Source: Vigna angularis
Taxonomy: Eukaryota; Streptophyta; Magnoliopsida; Fabales; Fabaceae
DNA length: 64,000 nt
Assembly (NCBI RefSeq): GCF_016808095.1
Contig: NC_068973.1
Location: 12,148,501 to 12,212,500, forward strand
Reading direction: 5' to 3'
Below are positions 1 to 10,714 of this stretch, piece after piece (within the stretch, counting starts at the first letter, position 1; the number at the start of each line of letters is the position of its first letter). Below the pieces are notes generated by a model. The model had not been told where the DNA came from. It did no database searches and was given only the letters and a program-made list of their open reading frames with translations. The position numbers and the translations under genes are program-made.

Positions 1-899
1 CCATAATGTAACATCGCGAAATGATTTGTTTATTCAACAATAAAAAGTCAAACGACTTACCGTATATTTTCTGTTTGTTCAATTTTTAAGAATATTTTTA
101 AAATTAAATAGGCAATTTAGTAAACTTATTCTATTTAAGCTTTTAAACATTAAATTATTAAATTGTAATAATTTTACTATTAGTTAATAAATGATGTTAA
201 TCTTCTAATTATTTAATTAATAAAAATTCACGATTAATAATTAAATTATAATTGCTAACTATTTAGTTATTGAATAATAAAATAAGTGAACTACTAAAGT
301 TAATTAATAGTATTAATTTTACTAATTATTCAATTAGTAAGTATTTTTTCTTAATTTATTGTAGTTAAAACTGTAAGCAATAAATAAATAATATAATAAA
401 TGCTATTAAATATTTAATTAATATGAATCTAAAGAAGATTAAATAATTTTAATATAATTATTAAAATATTTATTTGATAACTAAAACTTAAATAGTTACA
501 AGACAGTACAATTTACCTTTTTAAAAGTAAATTAAAAAAAAGTAAAAAATGTGGCGTGAATTCGCTTCTCCAAACCCTGGTTCACACTGCTACAATATGT
601 GTTAGAAAATGGAACATTGGGAAAAGCTTTTACTTCTGGAAATTTTTTATTGTTTAATAATAAAAAGATCTCGTGAAATCCACATATTTATTGTTAAATC
701 TCTTATTATAGCATCACCTGCAAATATTTTTAATATTTTATTTTATTTTATTCGAAGTATAAAAATATGATATTTCAATTAGATTGACAACTCATATTTT
801 AATAATTAATAATTGATAATAATTTACATTTTAAAAAAATGATATTGAAAAATCATACAAATATATGACAAAAAAATATCAATCAATAAAACATATTAT
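1..899. other. AT-rich intergenic stretch, no gene seen
   Basis: Very AT-rich sequence with stop codons in all frames and no recognisable repeat ends. Nothing could be supported here. Confidence 0.6.
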
Positions 900-1560
900 T
901 TGAAAAGGTTGGTAATACATAAACCTCCCTTTTTTTACTCTTTCCCGTATGAAACCTGTTTTCCGTGTTCACTGTCTTGAAACTTACCCCTTCTGAACAC
1001 AAACCTGCCCGTTGCCCGCTGACCGCTGCCGCTGCCCTTAACCTAAATTGTTTGCCCTAGAAGCACACTTGGTGGCTCTATAAAAACATCTCTTTCTCTC
1101 TCAATATTCTCCCACCTCTCCTTTCTCCTTTTGTACGTCCATCTTCTTCTACTTTCACTTAATTGCATATTCTCCTTTTCACTCTTCTTTTCAACTCCTG
1201 CAAAACACTTCCATCCGCATGTGACACATCATGAACATGACGGCCATATTTTGCACAAATTGAGATTTCAGAGTTTGATTCACTAATTCAGTGCTTCAAG
1301 CTGCTTCTAATGAGAGGTTGATGTGATTCTTTCAAAGTTTGCATAACCCTCTTTCATCTAAGAAGCATACAGTCTTTTTTTACCACCAAACTCTTCTCTT
1401 CATCTACTTTTTCTTCTATCACTGTGGAAACTTCCATCTTACATCCTTTCATTTGAAGAGAAAAGAAAATATAAAAGTTTAGTTGCTTTGGTAAATACCT
1501 TTTCTTCCCAAGCAAAAGGCATGTAGATCCGCCCAGAAAAAGACCCTAAAAAGCATATTT
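900..1560 (+). promoter_or_regulatory. Candidate promoter and CT-rich 5' leader without a coding region
   Basis: This block is clearly less AT-rich than its surroundings. A TATAAA lies at 1079-1084 and is followed by a long CT-rich leader (about 1090-1230), the usual look of a plant transcript start. The first ATG, at 1231, opens only a 10-codon ORF (1231-1263). No longer ORF or convincing exon follows downstream to 3.4 kb. It could be the orphan promoter of a decayed gene, the start of a non-coding RNA, or the first exon of a gene with a very long intron. I saw no known microRNA or ENOD40/IPS-type motif. Confidence 0.35.
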
Positions 1561-3654
1561 TTTCACAAATATTCCTTTTCTAATAAACATAACTTCTCTA
1601 ATCTAATTGGCATGATATTTGATCCATTTTTACCAATATTATTATTATTTAATGTTTTGGAAAACCCATTTATTTAGGGTGGATCTCCTTTTGTAAAAGT
1701 AAAATCCCATTTTGAGATTGATATGTTCTAAAGCCTTTGGACTTTTTAACAAGGAAATATAATTCCAATATTTTTGTCAAAAATTACATGGGATCTCACT
1801 TTGCAGCAGTGTCAACTTTATCTGTATTTGGATTTATTTGGATTAAATATAGAATAATGTTTGTCTATATGAATTGATTCTTTTTAGTTTTTTTAGATGT
1901 GAAAAGATGTTTGTCTGTAACATAAAACAAAAGAAACGTTTACTTTATGGTTTAAAATTCTAATATGTATTATTATATTATTAAAAGAAAAAGGACAAAA
2001 AGTATAATGAATTTACTTGAGACTAAAAATCTAGTTTATCTTATTTGGTGAGATTAAAATATACTTAAATTCTTAGAAGACTTTACACCGACTTTGAGAC
2101 CATGCTAGTAGAGTTTGCAATACATAAGTGCATTAGCTGTCAACAATACTGTGTACGTGACAGAAATATTTAAGTTAAAAAAATATGAAACAAACTAAAA
2201 TTAAATTAAATTTAATATTTATGCTTGTTTGATAGAGATAATATGTTTTCTAAAAAATATATATTTTTTATTACATAGATAAGGTTTATTTACATATAGT
2301 TTACCCACTGTCTGTTTAAAAAAGTATTAAGAAAATATGTGGCAAATGCATATTTCTTACAATCGAGTGAAGGGTAAAGGGTAATTGACTTCTTAATGTA
2401 ATTTTAATCTATTTTTTCATACAATTAACCTGTTTTGTTTTTTGTTAGATAACTAATAACTTAAACAAACTATCGTTAAAGAACTTCAATGTCGATTCTA
2501 ATTGATAAACTAGATTTTTAAGTTGTATAATAACAATTACATACAATTTTTTAAATTCGTAGATATATTCAAACAAAATAACCTATAGGTATACGTGATT
2601 ATCTATGGATTTACAGGTAATTACATATTAATGGTATTCATAGGTCATTATGTATAAATGAGATCCGTGGGTAAGTAAGTAAGAATTATCATAGGTAATA
2701 CTAAGATCTACATTTTAGGTCATGTTTATTGCAAATGTATTACAAGTTTCTGGGTAAGATAGGTACACTGATACTTCTTTAATTAATATATTCTACCTAT
2801 CATTCAACTTGAAAAAAATGTTGAAATGCCAATAATTTATGAAATAAAATAAAATATTTATAAAAAAAAAGGTTAAATATTGTACTTGATAAACAAATTA
2901 ATTCATTAATAAGTATTGTTTAAGTCATTGTAAATTTAAAATATTTAACCACCCGTATTTCTTGTATCTAGACTGATGTTGTTCTTTGACTTGTTTTTGT
3001 CTATTATCCTCTTGTTGGTTTGGAGTATTTTATAGTTTTAGTTGAAAAATATTTTTTGTTATGGATGTTATCAGAGCTAATAGGTACCGTAGAATCACAT
3101 GAAGAAATGTTTAGAAATCATTTTGTGAATATGCTCCTCATTAACGGTTAATTATTGTCTCAGTAGGTAATCTCGTATAAATCAATTAGTTGACTAGAAT
3201 ATGCTTGTGCCAATACAATAATTTTAAGGATAAAGTAGATTAGATACAAGAGTTATAATAGGCGCACAAACTTATTATCACTATTTGTATTACATATGTG
3301 AGGCTCCCATTGCAATAGAACAATGACAAGAATGATGTTTACACTCCCATGACACTTGCGGTGTTCCTTTTATCCCAAGGAGTCATTCTATCTGATTGAT
3401 TTTTGTATTAAGGTTAGTTTTTCTTAACATTGTGTTGTCTTTTCTCTTTTTGTTCATTCCATGTGATGACATTGATTATCCTTTTTGTTGATGGTATGAT
3501 GTGTGGGTCTTTACCCTTGTTTTGTCTTTGTGCAAGGCTCCCTTTGAGTGTGTTTTGTTACCATTGTATTTGTTTTTCTCTCTTGTTGATTGCATATGGT
3601 GGTTATGTGTTTGTTGACGTTCCAATGCAATCAATTTACTAACAAATATGCTAG
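1561..3654. other. AT-rich intergenic stretch
   Basis: No supported gene. Two short overlapping frames on opposite strands around 3430-3706 are T-rich, low-complexity translations without family resemblance, so they are not annotated. Confidence 0.5.
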
Positions 3655-4560
3655 GTTGATGTAGTATAATAAGTGTCGTATCCACAAGATTTGGAAGAAC
3701 ACACAATGTTTAAAATGTGTTTGACTTTGAATAAAATAGTATTTGGTTGGTGTAAAATGAAGTAAAGTAGATTTCAAATAAGAGAGTTGATTTCAAAATG
3801 ATAAAGACGTGTTGAGATAAAATTTCACCCTTTATCCCTCTCTTGTACTAATCAGGTTTTTACTTATTTATATGTAATTATTCATGTCTTGGGAGTATTT
3901 TATAAATGTAACTTTAGATCTATTCGTAGTATCTAGAGTCTAAGATCATCAAACTCTAGTTTGATTTCTTAGTGAATGTTTGAATGAATCACTTACTTTA
4001 AGTGTAAGACTCTACAACCAGATAAAGCCTTAGATTTATTCCTAGCATCTAACAACAAGAGGATAATTGTTGGACCATAACTTGAAACCAGTTCTCACTC
4101 AATCCCAAGCTAGTGAAATAAGATGAGTGGTCATTTCATCCAACAAGTGTAGACTAATTCACAAACATGCAAATAAAAGCATACTCAATAAATAAAAGCA
4201 ATGCCAATACGAAATAGTTCAAAATGGTTACATAAGTTCTCAACATAAGAGAGTTTAACTCCTCATGGTGGTTGTGAAAAATATAAATCTTGGGGTAGTC
4301 ATAGCTCTCTTATGCTCTCTAATGATATACAATAGACACTAAGCTGGAGTGTCATAAAGCTCTTGGACTAGCCTATAATATTCTTTCTAAAGAGTGTGCC
4401 AAAAGGCTCTCTATAAAAATTGTCCAAAGATTCTTAAAACAAAGGTGCAATTATGTTTTTATAAACTATCTAGGGTGGTGCTCAACTACACACTTGTGGC
4501 TTAGCAATAAAGGTTTCCCTTCCATGTAAGTTTGTTTTGTGGCTTAGCCTTAGCTTTGAT
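3655..4560. mobile_element. Possible retroelement-derived sequence, degraded
   Basis: The segment contains an AAGTGTCGTATCCACAAG-type motif (about 3670-3690), which is common beside gypsy-type elements in plant genomes, and then non-coding sequence with mild internal repetition. No coding domain or LTR pair could be matched, so this is a weak call based on general resemblance. Confidence 0.2.
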
Positions 4561-4849
4561 ACTCGACCCCTTGTTAGGACAAAATCATCTAGAGAATAGA
4601 CAGTCTAAGCAATCCAGGTTTTGAAGTTTAACAAAAAACATTAAACAAAATATTGTTGTGTAGGAAAAGTTGTTTAAAGCAATAGCGTATAATGAAGAAG
4701 TGTTTTATAACATCTGAAGCCAAGAGTTGAAGTAATGTCTTCTGGACCAAACTGTTTAAATGAATTAAAAAATCATAAATAGTAACTAAAAGAAAGTGTC
4801 TCTCATTGAAATCTCTCAATAGACTATATGAGCAAAACAAGCTAGCTTC

Positions 4850-6000
4850 TAATGAAAACAGAAGTCTAACTCTTATATAACACTAAGGATAAAAGAAATG
4901 TTTCATTCAATAAAGTGTTATATCAAGCAAAGCTTTCCATATGAAACATTGTCTGATGAATGACCATTAAAACGCTTTAGCCTTTGAGAAAGCATCTCAT
5001 GTTGATACCATTTAATGAATATACATGTTATTTGTTTTATCAAACAATGCATTTATGAATGAAATGACAAATGATAAAATGTCTTGAACACGCTACACTT
5101 CTTAATGTTTATCAACGTTCAAAATATTTAATGCATGTACGAAAAAATACTTTGATGCTTGTATACTTGGTTTCTTGATATCTGTGGAAATCAATAAAGT
5201 AAAAGGATATGATCAGAATCACGACGCCCAAGAAAATGACTTTGTGAGAGAAGAAGATTATTTTGGGAATGTTTTCCTTGAAATCATCTGCTTTGTCACA
5301 TCGTCCAAACTCAAGTTTCGCTTAAGGTTATGAGAAAAAGCTTTGGACGCTACAAAATAGACTAAAGTCAGACTTCACATCAAAATGATATCAGCTCATC
5401 AGAAGTCAACTTCTTGGTCTAACGGTCATATTTCAAGAGAAGCTATATATAGAAGAAAGCTTGAAGAGAAGATGTTGTTGATGAAAAGCATGAGAAAGAT
5501 AACATAAGAAAAATAGCAACGTAAAATGAGAGAAAAGAGATTTTTTTTTTTGTAAAGAGAGAAACACTTTCAGGTGTTACGGATTGTATTGTATTTAAGC
5601 ATATATCCTCTTGCTGAAAGTTAACTGTCTATACCTTGTACAAAATCCTTTTGTGGATTTGTTGTAAGTTTTGAAAGAACATAAATACTTGGTTCTTCAA
5701 TTGAGGTTGAGCTGAACCTCTAGACAATTGTCTTAGATCCTAGATAGGCTAAACTCGTCTAGTCGTGTTGACTAGGAAACTAAGAGTGGTGTTAATACTC
5801 GTTGTAACTAGAAGTGGTATGAATACTCAGTAAGATCCTAGAAAAGCAAAACTTATGTACTCTTGAGAAAGATTAGTGGAACGCCTTTAGAGTTCTTAAG
5901 GGAGAACTGGACGTAGCTTAGGTTAAGTGAATCAATATAAAAATCTGTGATTTATTGCTTTCCTGTCCAAAAATTTTGTCATTCACATGTCTCATTAAAA
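4850..6000 (+). mobile_element. Probable degraded LTR (Copia-like) with TATA box
   Basis: A TATA-like GCTATATATAGAAGAAAGC at about 5440-5460 is followed by a leader-like, A/G-rich stretch and then by text resembling the R-U5 part of legume Copia LTRs (5580-5960). No gag or pol coding lies next to it, and the partner LTR and target duplication were not found. A solo LTR is the likeliest reading; the ends are approximate. Confidence 0.3.
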
Positions 6001-6560
6001 ATTTTCGTCCAAACATTTTACAACTCATATACATTATCCTTATAAGTTAATAGAGGCTGCTTTGCGAAAAATTTTGAAAAATACCATTCAACCCTAGATA
6101 ACTTCTTTGGAAAGGAATCTCCATGGCTCAACTATGGGTTTCGTGCTTGAAGCTTCCTTTTCAAGAGGGTTTGCTCTTTATGGTCCAAAACCATTTCTAT
6201 CGCTTCGTTGTGTTGACCTAGTTCATTCCAGTTTTGCAATGTTTTTTGTCAAATCTTTTGATTTTTCCACAATTATTTCCTTTGGTGCTCTTTTCAGCAA
6301 AACAAACTAAATTGGAATGAATTAACATAGAAGTATTAATAATCAAAACTAGATAAGTGTCAAAAATCATCTAAATTTTCACTTAAATAGGACACTTATG
6401 AGTGCTTTATTTTATGTTAGTAGTATCTTATTAAACTTAAATAGGACATTTAGAATATTTGTAGTATTTATTATTTAGTTTTATTTTAGTTTTATCTAAG
6501 TTTAGATATGGATATTTAATTTTATGTTAGTTTTATCTTATTAAACTAGTAAGTGCATTT
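6001..6560. other. Intergenic, no supported gene
   Basis: A 67-codon open frame at 6107-6310 has no recognisable family and no intron or promoter context. The rest is AT-rich flank of the Mutator-like element that starts at 6570. Confidence 0.4.
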
Positions 6561-6569
6561 TAATTTATA

Positions 6570-6750
6570 GGTAAAATGTCTTCGGAGGTCTCTATTTCTG
6601 CAGATTCGTATCAATTGGGTCCTCGTATTCTCAAAGTTCTCAATTGGGTTCCTATTTTGGTAAAATTAACTCAATAAAGCCCTTGTCGTTAATTGCTATA
6701 AACGACGTTAACTTTTTTGCGATGTGGCATGTTGAGATATCCTTTTTATT
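6570..6750 (+). repeat. Left terminal inverted repeat of Pack-MULE
   Basis: It matches, as a reverse complement, the 8120-8305 segment, including the shared stretches CTCGTATTCTCAAAGTTCTC and GACGTTAA. The inner boundary is approximate because similarity fades near 6750. Confidence 0.8.
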
Positions 6751-7022
6751 AGCACGTGGTGGTTAATACGTGGATATTTATATCATTTTAAATAAAATTC
6801 CTGTTACCTCTCTCTCATGTGCCATGGAATCTGATGCCCAAGAACCAAATTCAACATACGCCCCAGAAGGAATTACCTTCGAAATCAAGAGCATGTGCAA
6901 AAAAGAATCAATCAATTTCAATTACAAGTTCCACGCACTTCTCTCTCTACAATTCTATTTGTTAAATTAAATGCCCAGAAACGCCAACACAGATGGATGG
7001 AGAGAGAGAAAAAAAATTCATA

Positions 7023-7250
7023 TCAGAGAAAAGAGAAAAGGGAAATTGAAAATGCAGAGCTTCTTTGCAGATGGTGATCTATATGCAGATTAGTTAAAGA
7101 CTTAAGCGAAATTGAAAATGGTTCAGACTGAACCACTTCATTATGTCTGCTTCCCATCACCTTTGTTCTATCAGGTGGAGGACAATCTTGAAGTTGCCGG
7201 GAGAGAGCAACAAGTGCCTTCTTTACGGACATCAGTTGTCCTTCCATTTA
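7023..7250 (-). pseudogene. Captured fragment of a KH-domain RNA-binding protein gene
   Basis: Read on the minus strand, about 70 codons are open. They include a stretch resembling the end of a KH domain (QLMSVKKALVALSRQLQDC) followed by a linker (PPPDRTKVMGSRHNEVVQSE) like that of plant poly(rC)-binding/HEN4-type KH proteins. The GXXG loop and the start of the domain are absent, so the piece cannot bind RNA as a KH domain by itself. It sits inside the Pack-MULE, downstream and in the same orientation as the permease fragment, so a read-through transcript would carry both. The family assignment is from memory of the family and moderate; the coding character is clear from codon bias and the open frame. 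Confidence 0.5.
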
Positions 7251-7340
7251 CCATCTTCACTGGTCCCGATAATCAGTGAGTTGGAAAATGTTCCCAACAT
7301 TAAGCATAAAATTGCAGTTTGTTCTCTTACTGCGTCACAG

Positions 7341-7374
7341 GTAGCCAAAGGCAACAGGTAGCCAAAGGCAACAG
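7341..7374 (+). repeat. 17-bp tandem duplication inside the Pack-MULE
   Basis: The unit GTAGCCAAAGGCAACAG occurs twice in tandem, exactly at the seam between the permease-like and KH-like fragments. This may mark the junction created during capture. Confidence 0.75.
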
Positions 7375-7379
7375 GTCGG

Positions 7380-7890
7380 CCTCTTCACTGCCTCATCCCC
7401 CGTCATCTTCCCGCCGCCCAGTAACAAGTCGCGCAGCACCGCCGTCGACTTCATCTTCGAGCTCATCACGGCGGTGAAGTACTGTCCCTCGAACCCCCTT
7501 TTTGTCGGTGAAGCCGGCGAAGCGCGCCATGGAGTACAGCGTTTCGGTGGTGGGGTTTTCCATTTTGTCGCGCAGGCAGAGGATATCGCCCGAGACTGTT
7601 CCGCCGGGTAGCAAACTGATCGTGCCGTTAGCGACTGCTATAACGGGCGCGAGGGAGGCCTGTGAGGAGGATGGGCAGGCATCGAGGGTGAGCAATGTGG
7701 ATGGGCTGTACCTGATGAACCCGATTCCTTGGTTGTTTTGAAGCCCGATGAAGGCGAGGAAAAGCCCAATTCCTGTAGAGGAGATGAGGAGGAAGATGAT
7801 TCCTTCGACGAAGACTGCGGCCAAAGCGCTCTGGTAGGAGACGTTGCCGGAGCCATGGAAGCCGCCTGACGCCAAGATCGAAACCGTCAT
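7380..7890 (-). pseudogene. Captured, internally deleted adenine/guanine permease (AZG-like) fragment
   Basis: From ATG at 7890 the minus strand is open for 165 codons. It contains blocks typical of AZG-type purine permeases of the NCS2/AzgA family: [19 protein letters not shown], then [18 protein letters not shown], then a segment with [12 protein letters not shown], then [13 protein letters not shown]. In full-length AZG proteins roughly 20 residues separate the first two blocks and about 90 separate the last two; both spacers are missing here. After FTDKKG the frame changes: the related GFEGQYF text continues in another frame. This is therefore a mosaic, broken copy and not a working transporter. 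Its GC content differs strongly from the flanks, as expected for sequence captured from an exon-rich locus. Confidence 0.75.
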
Positions 7891-8119
7891 TCGTTCTCCG
7901 TTCTCTCCCTTCCCTTCCTCAAGCTTTCCATTCTCTCTCCGCCACCCACACACTTGCAGCCCTCGTCGTCGACATCTTCTCTATCGACGCATTCGACGTT
8001 GCCGCTGAAAACCCTAACAAGAAAAGCACAGCCAGGAAGAAGACAATGCTTTATTTTTCCTTTTATAATTAAATACCTAATGCCTAATTAAATTACACTT
8101 AATGCAATCTCAGGTGCCA

Positions 8120-8305
8120 CATCATAATTAATTGCTTGGTCAGCATGCCACGATACACTAAATTTAACGTCGTCCACTAAAATTAACGCCAAGGTCCCAA
8201 TTGACATGAATCCGCAGAAATAGGGACCCAATTGAGAACTTTGAGAATACGAGGACTTGATTGACACGAATTCGCAGAAATAGGGACCTCTGAAGACATT
8301 TTACC
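8120..8305 (-). repeat. Right terminal inverted repeat of Pack-MULE
   Basis: It is the partner of the left repeat. It holds an extra internal near-copy of the ATTTCTGCG(G/A)ATTC block, so the right arm is slightly longer than the left. Confidence 0.8.
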
Positions 8306-8510
8306 TAATTTATATTATGATTTATTAGGTGAAGTGGAGGATGATCCTATAACAAAGCTTCTACTCAAATTAAATAAGTTGCACAAAAGACTAATAGAGT
8401 TACAATAAAAGTTAAGAGTTTTTATAATCGAATGTTTTTTCGCCTTGTACATTTTGTTACATGATGCAATGAAAGTGATTTTGAGAGAAAGAATGAAAAA
8501 CATTTCAATC

Positions 8511-8812
8511 TGTTAGAATATTTACCCTATTTATCATGATTATATTATGTCTAGGGTTACCCTATTTATCATGATTATATTGTGTTTGAGATTATCCTAT
8601 TTATCATGATTATATTGTGTCTAGGTTACCCTATTTATCATGATTATATTGTGTCTAGGTTACCCTATCATGATTATTCTATGTCTAAGGTTACCCTAAT
8701 TATCATGTACTCTTGTATCAATTTATTTTTATAAATAGAAGATTATGAGAGATCAATCAAGCCCTCAAGAATTATTTCTTTTCAATCTCAAGTCAATCAT
8801 CTTGTGATGCAT
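8511..8812 (+). mobile_element. Probable Copia-type solo LTR with tandem U3 repeats
   Basis: It starts TGTTAGAATAT, as many Copia LTRs do. Five to six imperfect 34-36-bp units built on TTACCCTATTTATCATGATT (8521-8709) precede a TATA box (TATAAATAG, 8730-8739) and a leader-like region. This is the arrangement of U3 enhancer repeats, TATA, then R/U5. No gag-pol follows. The 3' end (set at GATGCA) is uncertain and no target duplication was confirmed. Confidence 0.5.
8521..8709 (+). repeat. 34-36-bp tandem repeat (about 5.5 copies)
   Basis: Units begin at about 8522, 8558, 8593, 8627, 8661 and 8692. Each contains the TACCCTATTTATCATGATTA core; the last two are shortened or diverged. Confidence 0.85.
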
Positions 8813-9109
8813 GTAAGTATTAATTTATCTTCTATATTTATACTTAATTGTCTTATTAGGTATATGGACGTTATCATTGAGAAACAAGGTTGGTCAAACA
8901 TGTATAGATTTATTGAGCCTTAAACCATTCAAAAATCTAGAAACACAAAGAACAAGATTCAAAATTATTTGCAGACATGAATGTTTAAGTCACAAAGAAA
9001 TATATACCTTGTTCCATTGATGGGTAAGTCTTAATATAATATTTAATTAAGAAACGCTAGTTATTCATCTACCTATTTGTGACTCATTGTAGTTCTTATT
9101 GGCAACTAA

Positions 9110-9312
9110 TAGCTATCATTCATAATTGATTATCCTAGTTAAAATAAAAAATGGCAAGGTTCTCTAGAATAATCAATTATCCTAGAAAAACAACTCTTGA
9201 AATGGCTTGTCGATAATCGATTATCAATATCGATTATCTTAGGAAAAAATGACTTTCAAAATAATTCACCAATAATCGATTATTACTTGAGATAATTGAT
9301 TATCAGCGGCAA
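9110..9312. repeat. Cluster of palindromic ATAATCGATTAT motifs, site 1
   Basis: Several copies or near-copies of the self-complementary core ATAATCGATTAT/GATAATTGATTATC occur within 200 bp. The same motif recurs near 25.5 kb, where it lies inside an LTR, and near 37.3 kb. Here it is probably retrotransposon-derived. Confidence 0.6.
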
Positions 9313-10679
9313 TTGAGAATATATTCTTTGTCTTCTGACATAATTTCAAATTGAGACTCTTTTTCTTCTAACCTAATTCCAAACTAAGCCTATAAATACC
9401 TTGTTTTTGAACACTTTAATACAACTTAATCTTTTTGAGAACTAAAGTGCTTTTACTTAGAATTCTTTGTCCTTTAAGTATGAGTTTGTGAACTTTGTGT
9501 TGGTAGAAGAAAGTGTTTGTCTTAGTATGTCTAAGTGAAGAGCATATCTATTCTAGCAAAAGTTGTTCATTTTTTGTGTAAAAAAAAATGTCTATCATCT
9601 TTTGTTTGTCAAGAGAGGTAATATATAAACCTCATCTCTACTTTGTTTTGTAAGTTGTTGGTTATTTTTACTTATTGTTTAATCCCTCTTTTTAGAGATA
9701 TTAACAATTAGAGTATGATCTTTTAACCTGAATCACTATAAAAATCACTTGTGCAAGTTTCTCTTTCGATATACTCTTTTATTACTTGCTTTTAATTTGA
9801 AGTAATTTACTATACTGTGAAGTTATTTCTTGAAAAGGGAAGATTTTCTTTTAAAGTTGTTTTTAACGTAAAACCAATTCAACATTCCACTTTATGATTT
9901 CTAAGAAGTTAGTGTTACTTTTTTTCATATAATTGAATTAATATATATTATACTAACATGTGTTTCAAATTTAATTAGAGTTGTGGGTAGGTCCATAGGA
10001 AAGCAAATTCAAGTAATATATCCAAATGTTAGATTTTTTTCATCTAAAAATTATTAATTTTGACTGAAGTTGTATGATATTAATGTTTGATTATTTCTTT
10101 ATTATTTTTAGTGTAACAAGAAGAAATATTCATTCAAATGTGACTATTACCTCATGTTGGATGAAAACATGAATTATAGAAAATTAAAACAGGTAATATA
10201 TACCTTTCACATATTACAAATTTCGTCCAATTATAATTACACAATGAGTTGTGTAATTTTTTTAATCCTTCAATAATTCATTAGTTTAAATAAAAAAATC
10301 TAGCAACAATTTTAGATTACGAAATCTACATTTTTTATTACAAGATTTTTTTTTAAATATGTATTTTGTGTTAAAATTTTTCTGGTTTTTTAAGTTTGGT
10401 TAATTGACAAATATAAGTAAAACTTAAAAAAAAAAGTAAGATTTTATTAACAACATAAAATTATGTAACATCCAACATAATTTTATGTATGTTAATGTTA
10501 CAACAAAAGAAGATTCTACTTTTTTTTAAAAAAGAAAATTGGTGCCAAATTTTACGTCGACCACTTGAACAATTTACATATTTTACAAGCCGCATCCGAT
10601 GTAAAACTACATCTATTGCTACCTTCAACGTCAATTTAAGACACTAGCTTCAAACATTTTTCAAATATAAAAAGTAAAA

Positions 10680-10714
<35 letters not shown>

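Larger units (their letters stand above)
6570..8305 (-). mobile_element. Pack-MULE (Mutator-like element) with two captured gene fragments
   Basis: The element begins GGTAAAATGTCTTC and ends GAAGACATTTTACC, the reverse complement. Its inverted repeats extend some 170-200 bp with minor mismatches. It is flanked by a perfect 9-bp direct repeat, TAATTTATA (6561-6569 and 8306-8314), the hallmark target duplication of Mutator superfamily insertions. No transposase is present, so it is non-autonomous. The interior is GC-richer than the surroundings and carries two fragments related to host genes in the same (minus) orientation: an adenine/guanine permease-like segment, then a KH-domain-protein-like segment. 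The TSD is intact, which suggests a fairly recent insertion. Confidence 0.88.

Noticed and set aside
7638..7856. Minus-strand Ser/Pro-rich ORF overlapping the permease fragment
   Set aside because: It is a shifted-frame shadow of the AZG-like fragment and has no family resemblance.
9110..9312. CRISPR-like spaced repeats
   Set aside because: Spacing is irregular, the motif is a palindrome shared with LTRs, and the genome is eukaryotic.
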